Shown: in pieces, positions 1-6,744 of the stretch | Numbering within the stretch: position 1 is the stretch's first letter | How the letters are laid out: the number at the start of each line of letters is the position of its first letter | DNA from: Weissella confusa | GTDB taxonomy: Bacteria; Bacillota; Bacilli; Lactobacillales; Lactobacillaceae | NCBI GenBank assembly: GCA_001436895.1 | Contig: JQAY01000002.1 | Location: forward strand, 1 to 64,000 | Direction of reading: 5' to 3' | DNA length: 64,000 bases | Notes under the pieces: model-generated | Told to the model about the DNA's origin: nothing | Databases searched by the model: none | What the model saw: only the letters and a program-made list of their open reading frames with translations | Position numbers and translations under genes: made by a program

Positions 1-28
1 ATTTTTGACTTGCAACGTCCATATACAT
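1..28 (-). CDS. 5' end of a satellite gene, cut by the window edge
   Basis: A start codon at 26-28 on the minus strand opens a frame (M-Y-M-D-V-A-S-Q-K) that runs off the window. It is preceded by a purine-rich GAAAGGAAA Shine-Dalgarno-like sequence about 6 bases upstream. It would be the next gene after the primase in the satellite's minus-strand module, beyond the presumed origin. In SaPI-type islands this position holds packaging or interference genes, but nine codons are too few to identify a product. The call rests only on the start signal and gene order. Confidence 0.4.
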
Positions 29-81
29 GCCGTTTCCTTTCTAAATCAATTATTTGTGACACTTCAACTACGCAATATAAC

Positions 82-318
82 ACTACTTGTAGTCGCCTTA
101 AACGCCTGTATATCAACGTTTAAGGCACCAAAACTACAAAAAATACGGTTTCAATTTTCTTCACCCTATTAAAAAATATATATAGTTATTTAGTTACTTT
201 GGTTATATTCATTAAACATTTAAATAATGTAGTTTTTGTAGTTTAGCCCTCTCAAAGCCCACCATTGCTGAATTCTTTATGTAGTCAAATCTGTTACAAG
301 TGTGTAGCTTAAACTACA
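82..318. other. Candidate satellite replication origin: AT-rich core flanked by TGTAGTTT repeats
   Basis: The 8-mer TGTAGTTT occurs in direct orientation at 228-235 and 237-244 and in reverse (AAACTACA) at 131-138 and 311-318. Related dyads are ACTACTTGTAGT at 82-93 and TGTAG-N6-CTACA at 303-318. Between the clusters lies an extremely AT-rich stretch (about 165-227). SaPI origins are known to consist of two iteron sets flanking an AT-rich region directly downstream of the primase/helicase gene. This one starts right after the primase stop codon. Origin function is inferred from sequence and position. Confidence 0.5.
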
Positions 319-320
319 AA

Positions 321-2159
321 TCAGTCTGTTTTGATCCCAAACCCCACAACTCGGTTACGCGCTGGCTTGTCCCAATCATCTATCAACTCTGCATCTTCAA
401 CGATGCCTCGACGTGGTGCTGGTTCAACACGGAACCCTTTGGCTTGTAATTCGTTCTTCAATCGATTAGCCGTCCACGGTTCAGAAATGCCTGCATCTTC
501 CATAAAGGTCACAAACAGGCCGTGAATGTATTTCACTGTCGCGCCATACATTCCTTTAATGCTGTCATGATATTCGTTGTTGAACTGCCCTAAAATATCA
601 TCCCCAGCCAACCAGTCTAGTGTGCGCTTGTGTGCTGCATCAGATATGGTTAACTTCTTTGCTGCCATTGCTTTCTTAGCCTCAATCAGTGCATAACCTA
701 TAGACTCTGGTAACGCTGCTTCTAAATTGGCTGGGTTGTACTTTTCTTTAATAGCCTTTGCATCGGCTTCTGGCATATCGTCTAGGCTCGGTGCGCTGGC
801 ATTTAGCAAAATCAAACGTCGCTGATATTCCTTTGAGTTATCAAACACAGGTAGGCGGTAGTTGGCTGACACAATGAACTTTGCCCGCGGGTAAAATGTG
901 TAGGCGTCCTTACCTTTGGGGTTTGCTGTAATCGGATCCCCAGCACTTAATTGTTTAATAAGCGCCATACCTTTACGATCAATGTTCTCATCGCTCTCGG
1001 TCATGATATTGGCCCATTGCTTCGCCAGCGTATCAAGGAAACGGTCTTTTTCCTTACCCGTTAACTGTTCAAATGAGATACTACCGGCATTTTCTCCAAA
1101 CGCTTTTAGCATCGCTTTAAGTAACGTGCTCTTACCGTTACCACCAACACCTTGCACAAACAGCAAAGCGTTTAGTGTGCTGGCGTCCTTAAAAAACATG
1201 TAACCAAACCACTCAATCAAGGTCTTTGCATCATCACCCAGCAAGTAACGGGCATATTCAGCAACCAGTCCACCGTCCGTGCTCTTTTTCATAGCCACTG
1301 GCAACTTGCTAGTCAAATAGTCCTCGCGCTTAAATACGTGTCCCTGCATTGTCTCTAGGTCAAACGTACCGTTAACAAAATTGACGTAATTGTCAGCATT
1401 AAAGGTCACGTCTTGGTTATCCAGTAAGTATGCCTGTACGTAAGTTGTGAGCTTGTTAATATCCTGGTTTGTCATGCCCTCGTATGCTTCCCAATCACTC
1501 AACTCAAAAATCACGCTACTCTTAACTGCGTTTCGGGCCTCTACAATCTTTTTGAATGGTCGCCAATGCTCACCCGTCCAAAGGTGCCCGTCCGGCTCTT
1601 CATAGGTCACGATAATGTCTAGTCGCTCACGCATCACTGCTAAAAACTTCTCGTTATTGACCGTGTTTGTAATCGTGCCCTTATTCTTATTGAATCCGTG
1701 CCGCATCCAATCTGGGCCGGCATGATCTAGCTCTTTTATCTTGTCGGTAAAAAACTGGGTGTAAGCTTCACCTTTTAGCTCGTGTTCACCGTCACCACCG
1801 GCCAACATGCGGGCGATATCTTTCTTAACCTGTGCCAAAGTAGCCAAATACTTTTGCTTATTGTAGCTGTTTAACTCTGTTTCGTTCACAGCTTCTGTTA
1901 CCGCTCCACTAGCCAACATGAAACCTAATTCAAAGTCTGAACTCGTCTTTGGCTTATCCAATTCACGCAATAAATTGCGTACATTGCTTGTCACCATATA
2001 TGGCAACTCATCAGCCGTTGTTGCACTAATAAGCGCCTGCAAGGTCAAAGCCACCCCACTTGTTGCAATAACGGCTAGTTGACTGTGCCCGCCTTCCTTA
2101 ATCAAATCATTCACATCACTTGCCACCAGTCTAATTGTGGCGTTGTCTAGTCCTTTCAT
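321..2159 (-). CDS. Phage/satellite primase-helicase (D5/P4 SF3 type)
   Basis: A 612-aa replication protein, likely a DNA primase fused to or acting with an SF3 helicase that opens the satellite origin. A Walker A motif GVGGNGKST lies at about residues 337-345 and is followed by a Walker-B-like segment near 390 (NIMTESDEN) and sensor-like residues, as in the P4/D5 C-terminal helicase family. The N-terminal 300 residues match the D5_N-type region preceding the ATPase in phage and plasmid primases. The start ATG is used because a good SD (AGGAGGCGATG) sits just upstream. It is the last gene of the minus-strand satellite module and abuts the repeat-flanked AT-rich region that may be its origin. 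The 84-aa HTH gene ends 12 bases upstream, so the two are probably cotranscribed. Confidence 0.88.
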   Translation of the reverse strand: MKGLDNATIRLVASDVNDLIKEGGHSQLAVIATSGVALTLQALISATTADELPYMVTSNVRNLLRELDKPKTSSDFELGFMLASGAVTEAVNETELNSYNKQKYLATLAQVKKDIARMLAGGDGEHELKGEAYTQFFTDKIKELDHAGPDWMRHGFNKNKGTITNTVNNEKFLAVMRERLDIIVTYEEPDGHLWTGEHWRPFKKIVEARNAVKSSVIFELSDWEAYEGMTNQDINKLTTYVQAYLLDNQDVTFNADNYVNFVNGTFDLETMQGHVFKREDYLTSKLPVAMKKSTDGGLVAEYARYLLGDDAKTLIEWFGYMFFKDASTLNALLFVQGVGGNGKSTLLKAMLKAFGENAGSISFEQLTGKEKDRFLDTLAKQWANIMTESDENIDRKGMALIKQLSAGDPITANPKGKDAYTFYPRAKFIVSANYRLPVFDNSKEYQRRLILLNASAPSLDDMPEADAKAIKEKYNPANLEAALPESIGYALIEAKKAMAAKKLTISDAAHKRTLDWLAGDDILGQFNNEYHDSIKGMYGATVKYIHGLFVTFMEDAGISEPWTANRLKNELQAKGFRVEPAPRRGIVEDAELIDDWDKPARNRVVGFGIKTD

Positions 2160-2171
2160 CTCATCGCCTCC

Positions 2172-2426
2172 TTATAATCGCTTTATAGCTTCGTCCAATT
2201 CCGATTGATTAAACAATTCCCGTGCTACACCAAATTCAAACAGTGAATGTGGCTTAATCACGCCTTCATCTATCAATTTTTGAAAGGTCTTAGGCGACAC
2301 ATCCAAATAGTTATAAGCCTTAATCTTAGATAACCACGGGCTTTTCTCTGGCGCCGTTATCGCTGCCGTTAGCCGGTCTAGTGCCGCCACTAAGCTCTCG
2401 TTATCTGGTATACTGGTAGCATTCAT
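2172..2426 (-). CDS. Excisionase-like helix-turn-helix protein, 84 aa
   Basis: A small protein whose central region (about residues 32-75) reads like a MerR/excisionase-type winged helix: WLSKIKAYNYLDVSPKTFQK, then a turn and a conserved IKPH segment. Proteins of this form in PICIs and prophages act as excisionases or as small DNA-binding activators. The start is supported by an AAAGGAGAC ribosome binding site. It lies between the 198-aa hypothetical gene and the primase on the same strand. The exact role (excision or regulation) cannot be fixed from sequence. Confidence 0.65.
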   Translation of the reverse strand: MNATSIPDNESLVAALDRLTAAITAPEKSPWLSKIKAYNYLDVSPKTFQKLIDEGVIKPHSLFEFGVARELFNQSELDEAIKRL

Positions 2427-2518
2427 AAATAAAACCGTCTCCTTTCTTTTGGGTGCGTGGTAACGATTAGTAACGGGCTTTGGTCGGCACAGGTTACTAG
2501 TCGTTTTTTCTTTGTGGT

Positions 2519-2535
2519 GAGTTGGCTGCTCGCAT
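2519..2535 (+). repeat. 17-bp direct repeat, copy 1
   Basis: GAGTTGGCTGCTCGCAT at 2519-2535 recurs exactly at 5362-5378, just upstream of the integrase start. Both copies are non-coding and in the same orientation. They could be protein-binding sites (for example for the excisionase or integrase arm-binding domain) or remnants of duplicated leader sequence. No function is shown. Confidence 0.6.
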
Positions 2536-2685
2536 TCGGTTTATTTTTGATAAACACAAAGACTTTCCACTGGGCAGTTTAAGGACTTGCTTGGGTCACA
2601 TTATGTACACCAGCCACCAAATACAAGGTGCTGGCACGGTAATAACTAATAAAGTTGTCCTTTAATTAGTTTGTTGTGTATGTAT

Positions 2686-2712
2686 GACGCCACCAGTGAG
2701 CCGTGTGGCGTC
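2686..2712. other. Hairpin after the 198-aa gene
   Basis: GACGCCAC (2686-2693) pairs with GTGGCGTC (2705-2712), six bases past the stop of the neighbouring minus-strand gene. No T-tract follows on the minus strand, so it may be an RNA processing or stability element and not a full terminator. Confidence 0.45.
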
Positions 2713-2717
2713 TGCGT

Positions 2718-3314
2718 TTAGTTGTTTTCGTTAAACTCTCGGTCTGCCTTTGCACGTTTCAAGCCGTCTTGAACCTTCTCGGCCAATTCCGCTAATACAG
2801 CATTTGCTTCATGCTTGTCATCTGCATCGATGGCACCGTTCAACTTCTCGGTTAATTCAAACAAGTTAAACGGATCGTGTGCAGCGCTATGCGGGTCTGC
2901 ATAAGTACGGGCAATTTCTTCCATGTACTTAACGTGTGTTAGCGCCTTCTCAATGTCTTTACTCTCAATCGCCTTATATAGCTTTCCAGTTGCGTCATAT
3001 AGCCCCATTGGGTCATTAGGTTGTTGACTAGTAGCCGGTGCTAAATCAAACATTGCCACGCTCCCCATATCCTTGGCCAACTCTTCAATAGCCATTGTCA
3101 GTCGGACCCATGCGTCTGTTACCATTGGGCTTCGTTCAACTGCCCCCACTGCATCATCTTCCACCGTTTCCATATCTACTGCGTGCATTGCCGCCAACAA
3201 TTCAGACACAGTCCCCACTAAATCGTACTTATCAGGTACATTGACCGTTACAGGTACATACCGTTCCGTTTGTAGTGCTGGGTGCTTCTTCGCCGTGTAG
3301 TCATACTTATTCAT
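2718..3314 (-). CDS. Hypothetical satellite protein, 198 aa
   Basis: The open frame extends to 3356, but the start at 3314 (MNKYDYTAKK) is preferred because an AAAGAAGGA ribosome binding site lies about 10 bases before it. The product is acidic and helix-rich with no membrane segment or recognisable catalytic motif. Its C-terminal half contains repeated short helical segments around residues 115-190. It sits inside the minus-strand satellite module between a 43-aa membrane protein and the excisionase-like gene. I do not recognise the family. It may be a single-strand binding, recombination or interference protein, but nothing in the sequence decides this. Confidence 0.7.
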   Translation of the reverse strand: MNKYDYTAKKHPALQTERYVPVTVNVPDKYDLVGTVSELLAAMHAVDMETVEDDAVGAVERSPMVTDAWVRLTMAIEELAKDMGSVAMFDLAPATSQQPNDPMGLYDATGKLYKAIESKDIEKALTHVKYMEEIARTYADPHSAAHDPFNLFELTEKLNGAIDADDKHEANAVLAELAEKVQDGLKRAKADREFNENN

Positions 3315-3404
3315 AATCAAAACCATCCTTCTTTGGTATTGGGGATGCATCCCCATGCGTTACTAGATACTGTGGTAGTTTTCAGACTTGCCGAGGTCAC
3401 ATCG

Positions 3405-3536
3405 TTAATCGTCTACTTCTTCAATCACCAATGCGCCCATATATAAATCAATTAGAATGCACGCGATGACGTAAATAATAGAAATACCAGCAAGAATGCC
3501 AAGTAGTTGTAACAAGAATGTTTGTGTGTCTGTCAT
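3405..3536 (-). CDS. 43-aa single-pass membrane protein
   Basis: The ATG at 3534-3536 overlaps the TGA stop of the Rha-like gene (ATGA arrangement), which indicates translational coupling. The product has a short N-terminus, one hydrophobic helix (about residues 8-32, LLGILAGISIIYVIACILI within it) and an acidic tail ending EEVDD. Small membrane proteins of this size are common in satellites and prophages, sometimes acting in superinfection exclusion or as holin-like accessory proteins. There is no direct evidence for either. It is supported by the coupled start and a sensible membrane topology. Confidence 0.6.
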   Translation of the reverse strand: MTDTQTFLLQLLGILAGISIIYVIACILIDLYMGALVIEEVDD

Positions 3537-4138
3537 GCTAGTGCTTCCTTAACTTCCTCGTAACTCTTACCAATTAGCAACAATGCTTTAATAGCTTCTC
3601 TAACATGCTCTAGGTCTGATACTTGTTCCGCTGTTAGCGCGTCTTTAGCGTCTGATACACCAAACTCTGCTTTAAGTTGCTTAGCATTCTTACCCGTGAC
3701 AACTTTCAACGCTAAGTTATGGATCGTTGAGTACATATGCGGGTTATCTGGCCAACTATCATGGACTACTTCACTAAGTGACTTATTCACTGGCTTAATG
3801 TTGGCAAGGGCAATTGTCTTATGTGTTAGTTCCTCACGCTGTGAATAGAACGCGGCAACTAAATTACTTTTGAACTCAACCACCGCATCCGTGTTCCGCA
3901 TGAACGTAATAAGCAACGTTGCTTGTTGCTCGTTGTAGTGCCAAATCTTGTGTGGTCGTCCTCGTCCGTCTAATTTTGAGTTTTCAAAACCCAAAATTCC
4001 AAATCGTTCTAGTTGACCCTTGTGCTTGTCCGTAAGTTGTCGCACGTGTTCAACAGATACGCCCGTATACTTCGCCACAATTTCACTTGTTGTATAAACA
4101 CCTTCGGCTGGTGTGCCGTACATTACTAATTCATCCAT
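3533..4138 (-). CDS. Rha-family / antirepressor-like regulator
   Basis: The frame is open to 4231, but the start at 4138 (MDELVMYG) has a good AAGGAAGGT site upstream, giving 201 aa. The N-terminal half resembles phage Rha/antirepressor proteins: a DNA-binding-type segment TTSEIVAKYTGVSVEHVRQL, followed by a YNEQQATLLITFMRNTDAV stretch and FKSNLVAAFYSQREE, matching the Rha pattern of a conserved Y, L and F-K-aF region. The C-terminal 80 residues are a separate helical domain. It is an early gene in the satellite's lytic module and probably modulates repression or host/helper phage gene expression. The stop overlaps the start of the 43-aa membrane protein. Confidence 0.7.
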   Translation of the reverse strand: MDELVMYGTPAEGVYTTSEIVAKYTGVSVEHVRQLTDKHKGQLERFGILGFENSKLDGRGRPHKIWHYNEQQATLLITFMRNTDAVVEFKSNLVAAFYSQREELTHKTIALANIKPVNKSLSEVVHDSWPDNPHMYSTIHNLALKVVTGKNAKQLKAEFGVSDAKDALTAEQVSDLEHVREAIKALLLIGKSYEEVKEALA

Positions 4139-4264
4139 GGTATAATTACCTTCCTTATAGTTATCTGACGCCACGGCCTGCTCGCTGTGGTGTTTTTTTG
4201 TTGTGTTCGTCGTTATCCTACATTCGCTCACTCCCTTTCTTCTTGAAAAAGCGAAGCTGGTTTG

Positions 4265-4471
4265 TTACTTTGCCAGTTCCGAAATCAGATAATTATTGAC
4301 TGCTTGAAAAATCTTGCCATTAACTACTATTGGCGCTTCACCGTCTAGCACTCTTCGTGCGGTGTGGCGATTAATCTTCAGCTTCTCAGCCAAGGCTCCA
4401 GTGCCTAGTCGTTCTTCGCCAGCCTTCCGCAACAAAGCAAGTTGCTGGTCTTTCGTAATAATCGCTTGCAT
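4265..4471 (-). CDS. Small HTH regulator, first gene of the minus-strand module
   Basis: A 68-aa protein with a helix-turn-helix (TGALAEKLKINRHTARRVL at residues 24-42), starting with an AGGAAGG ribosome binding site. It is divergent from the CI-like repressor across a 147-bp intergenic region with two identical operators. Gene position corresponds to the str/cro-like gene of SaPIs. It probably represses or activates one of the two divergent promoters. Confidence 0.7.
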   Translation of the reverse strand: MQAIITKDQQLALLRKAGEERLGTGALAEKLKINRHTARRVLDGEAPIVVNGKIFQAVNNYLISELAK

Positions 4472-4492
4472 GTTTTATCCTTCCTGTTTCAA

Positions 4493-4548
4493 AATATCCC
4501 GTTTGTCATATTCGACTTCAACTATAATAATATCCCGTTTGTCATATT
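4493..4548. promoter_or_regulatory. Twin operators in the divergent repressor region
   Basis: The 20-mer AATATCCCGTTTGTCATATT occurs at 4493-4512 and again at 4529-4548 (36-bp spacing). Each has dyad-related ends (AATAT...ATATT). A third half-site GGGATATT is at 4571-4578. The second copy lies in the spacer of a minus-strand promoter, so binding would block the HTH gene and everything downstream. These are most likely the sites of the CI-like protein encoded next door. Confidence 0.75.
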
Positions 4549-4590
4549 GTCAATGCATAAATTGCCAATTGGGATATTTCGTTCTAAAAT
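4523..4590. promoter_or_regulatory. Divergent promoters of the satellite switch
   Basis: Minus strand: TTGACA (4549-4554) and TATTAT (4525-4530), separated by 18 bases that contain operator 2, driving the 68-aa HTH gene. Plus strand: TTGCCA (4562-4567), 17-base spacer, TAAAAT (4585-4590), driving the repressor at 4619; the third operator half-site GGGATATT lies in that spacer. The layout is a classic lysis/lysogeny-type switch. Confidence 0.6.
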
Positions 4591-4618
4591 AACGTTATAG
4601 AAAGTCGAGGTGTAAATC

Positions 4619-5239
4619 ATGACAATAGGTGAACGACTAAAGAAACTACGCAAGGAAAAAGGTGTAACACTTGTGCAAATGAGTGCTGACATCGGCATTG
4701 CACAATCATCTCTATCAAGGTATGAGAACGGTGAGCGCGAACCAACTAAAATGGAGCAGCTCCAAAAGTTGGCCAACTACTTTGGTGTAACTATTCCATA
4801 CCTACAAGGGCAATCAAAATTTAAATACAACGAATTCTTCCCAGACGGAGTTAAAAACGAATACTTGCTACAAGGGCGCAATACAGAATACCTAAAGAAC
4901 TTGTCTTTATTTGATATTCTTGGTCAACGTACAGCGGAAAAGCCCCTGAACCTAGCAGCACAAAAAGGGATAGTTATTAAGGATGCCGACAAGGACGACA
5001 TAGCTAGAACTATTTCAAACGCTTTTTATAGAGTCGTTGGTGAGGCTTTAGCTGGCAACCATGAAACGCTAGATGAGTTAAAAGACCTACTTGGTATGGA
5101 CTTTCCAAACACAGAAACACTTACAGACGAATACATCGACCAAAAACTCAAGCGCTCTGACCATAAACGCGAGATTAATTGGATAGAACAACACTTACGA
5201 GATATTTACGATTCAAGCTTGTCGGACAACAAAAAGTAG
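4619..5239 (+). CDS. CI/Stl-like XRE-family master repressor
   Basis: A 206-aa protein with an N-terminal XRE helix-turn-helix (residues 4-62; core VTLVQMSADIGIAQSSLSRY, then ENGEREPT). The C-terminal 140 residues show no S24 peptidase signature (no obvious Ala-Gly cleavage site or Ser-Lys pair), so SOS-type autocleavage is unlikely. This fits SaPI Stl repressors, which are inactivated by binding a helper-phage protein. It is transcribed away from the HTH gene and towards the integrase, as int and stl are in SaPIs. A GAGGTG ribosome binding site precedes the ATG. Confidence 0.8.
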   Translation: MTIGERLKKLRKEKGVTLVQMSADIGIAQSSLSRYENGEREPTKMEQLQKLANYFGVTIPYLQGQSKFKYNEFFPDGVKNEYLLQGRNTEYLKNLSLFDILGQRTAEKPLNLAAQKGIVIKDADKDDIARTISNAFYRVVGEALAGNHETLDELKDLLGMDFPNTETLTDEYIDQKLKRSDHKREINWIEQHLRDIYDSSLSDNKK

Positions 5240-5392
5240 GCATCCCCAATCGTGGGAAAAATAATCTCAATATTCCTCAATAATTAGCAGGCATTGCTAA
5301 CTTGGGGTCAGCGCAATATTGCGCCACCTCATCACATACTCAAACCTTAATGCCATACATAGAGTTGGCTGCTCGCATGGAAAGGCTTAACT
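5240..5392 (+). other. Non-coding spacer between repressor and integrase
   Basis: It holds the second copy of the 17-bp repeat (GAGTTGGCTGCTCGCAT, 5362-5378) just before the integrase start at 5393. A GGAAAGG segment at about 5379 can serve as ribosome binding site. No other gene is visible. Confidence 0.5.
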
Positions 5393-6541
5393 ATGAGTAT
5401 TACGAAACAAAAAAACGGCACCTACTCCGTGCGCATCCGTTGGACGGACAAACAGGGCAAGCGCCGTGAAAAGACAAAAACTAAATTTGAAACTAAAACA
5501 CTAGCAAAGCATTGGGAACGGCAAGCAACATTGGATGCTGACGCCGGTAAGTTTGACGGTGTCACGACTGACTTAACCGTTAATGAACTTGTTGATATGT
5601 ATCTGCAAGAATACGTGCGCGGTAAAAGGCTATCAACCACAAGCAAGGTGGCTCGTTCATTTGAAATGTATGTTCTCACCTCTAAATGGTTCGATAACGT
5701 CAAAGTGGCCAAACTATCAAAAGTTGAATTACAACGCTGGGTTAATTGGTTAGCTGGCCTGTTCTCATCGTACAAGCGCAAAGTCGATCATTTCAGAAAA
5801 GCATTAGATATTGCCGTATCTTACGAACTGCTAGAAAACAACCCGCTTAATGACGTTCGATACCCCACGGCAGTTTCAAAGCCTGATAGATCATATCGAG
5901 TTGAATTTTATGATCGTCAGCAACTTCAAACATTCATGCAAGCTGTACAAGACAAGTATGATAATGCTATCAACTATCACAAGTACGCCTATCTCCGTTT
6001 GTTAGCATTTACGGGGATGCGCAATGGTGAGGTTCGTGCGCTTACATGGTCCGATATTCATTTAGAGGTCAATGAGCCACATATTATCGTTAGCAAGACC
6101 ACTAGCGAAACAACTGGCCATGGTGTCGTTATTAACCCGCCTAAAACGAAGGCGGGCAATCGCAAGGTTATGCTAGACGAAAAAACTGCCGGCATCCTAA
6201 GACACTGGCGGGCTATTCAAGGACAGCAATTGATGAAACGTGGTATATCTGCCAATGGCATCGTTTGGACCAACCAGCGACTTGATAATCGCATTTCAGG
6301 CAATCAACCACGTTCGTGGCTACTATCAGCCATACGTGATACGGACGTCCCTCAAATTAACATTCACGGGTTACGGCACACATATATCACACTTGCGGTT
6401 CAAGCTGGCATGGATATTAAGACTTTGCAGTCACAAGTTGGACACGATGACGTAAAAACTACCTTAGCAATTTATGCTACCGTCACAGATGAAATGCGAT
6501 CAAAGACGGCCGATATTTTCACTCAATTAGTCAGCTTTTAA
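5393..6541 (+). CDS. int: Tyrosine recombinase (site-specific integrase)
   Basis: A 382-aa phage-type integrase. The N-terminus (residues 1-55) is an AP2-like arm-type DNA-binding domain (NGTYSVRIRW... K-T-K-F-x-T-K). A SAM-like core-binding domain follows (about 60-155), then the catalytic domain with R210 (FTGMRNGEVRAL), H325-x-x-R328 (HGLRHTYI), H351 and the nucleophile Y361. It inserts and excises the satellite at its attachment site, which is expected just beyond the stop codon. The other attachment site lies outside the window, so the core could not be defined. It follows the repressor on the same strand with the 17-bp repeat in its leader. Confidence 0.95.
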   Translation: MSITKQKNGTYSVRIRWTDKQGKRREKTKTKFETKTLAKHWERQATLDADAGKFDGVTTDLTVNELVDMYLQEYVRGKRLSTTSKVARSFEMYVLTSKWFDNVKVAKLSKVELQRWVNWLAGLFSSYKRKVDHFRKALDIAVSYELLENNPLNDVRYPTAVSKPDRSYRVEFYDRQQLQTFMQAVQDKYDNAINYHKYAYLRLLAFTGMRNGEVRALTWSDIHLEVNEPHIIVSKTTSETTGHGVVINPPKTKAGNRKVMLDEKTAGILRHWRAIQGQQLMKRGISANGIVWTNQRLDNRISGNQPRSWLLSAIRDTDVPQINIHGLRHTYITLAVQAGMDIKTLQSQVGHDDVKTTLAIYATVTDEMRSKTADIFTQLVSF

Positions 6542-6659
6542 TGACAACTGGGGGAGTAACTGGGGGAGTGAATAGAATTCAATACTGAAAACGCCTAAAC
6601 GACAAGGGTTTCAAGCTGATTGGTCGGTTCCCAGCCAGAGCAGTCAGTAATTTCGCATG

Positions 6660-6694
6660 TAGCGCCGGTTCCATTTGGAGCCGGCGCTATTTGT
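6660..6694 (+). terminator. Strong intrinsic terminator at the island/chromosome junction
   Basis: AGCGCCGG (6661-6668) pairs with CCGGCGCT (6681-6688); the stem continues inward to an ATTT loop with one wobble pair. TATTTGTTT follows on the plus strand. It ends plus-strand transcription coming from the integrase or from the chromosomal gene interrupted or flanked by the island. Confidence 0.7.
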
Positions 6695-6701
6695 TTGCCT
6701 C

Positions 6702-6733
6702 CATATAAAAAAGATGCGTATCGCTACGCATCT
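6702..6733 (-). terminator. Terminator of the 1049-aa adhesin gene
   Basis: AGATGCGTA (6712-6720) and TACGCATCT (6725-6733) form a 9-bp stem. On the minus strand it is followed by TTTTTTATATGG. It sits 12 bases past the adhesin stop codon. Confidence 0.8.
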
Positions 6734-6744
6734 CAACTCATTAT

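Noticed and set aside
2427-2717. A small gene in the gap before the 84-aa HTH gene
   Set aside because: No frame with a ribosome binding site; the gap shows only a hairpin and the 17-bp repeat.
6542-6570. Tandem AACTGGGGGAGT after the integrase as an attachment site core
   Set aside because: It may lie in the att region, but without the left end of the island no matching copy can be shown.
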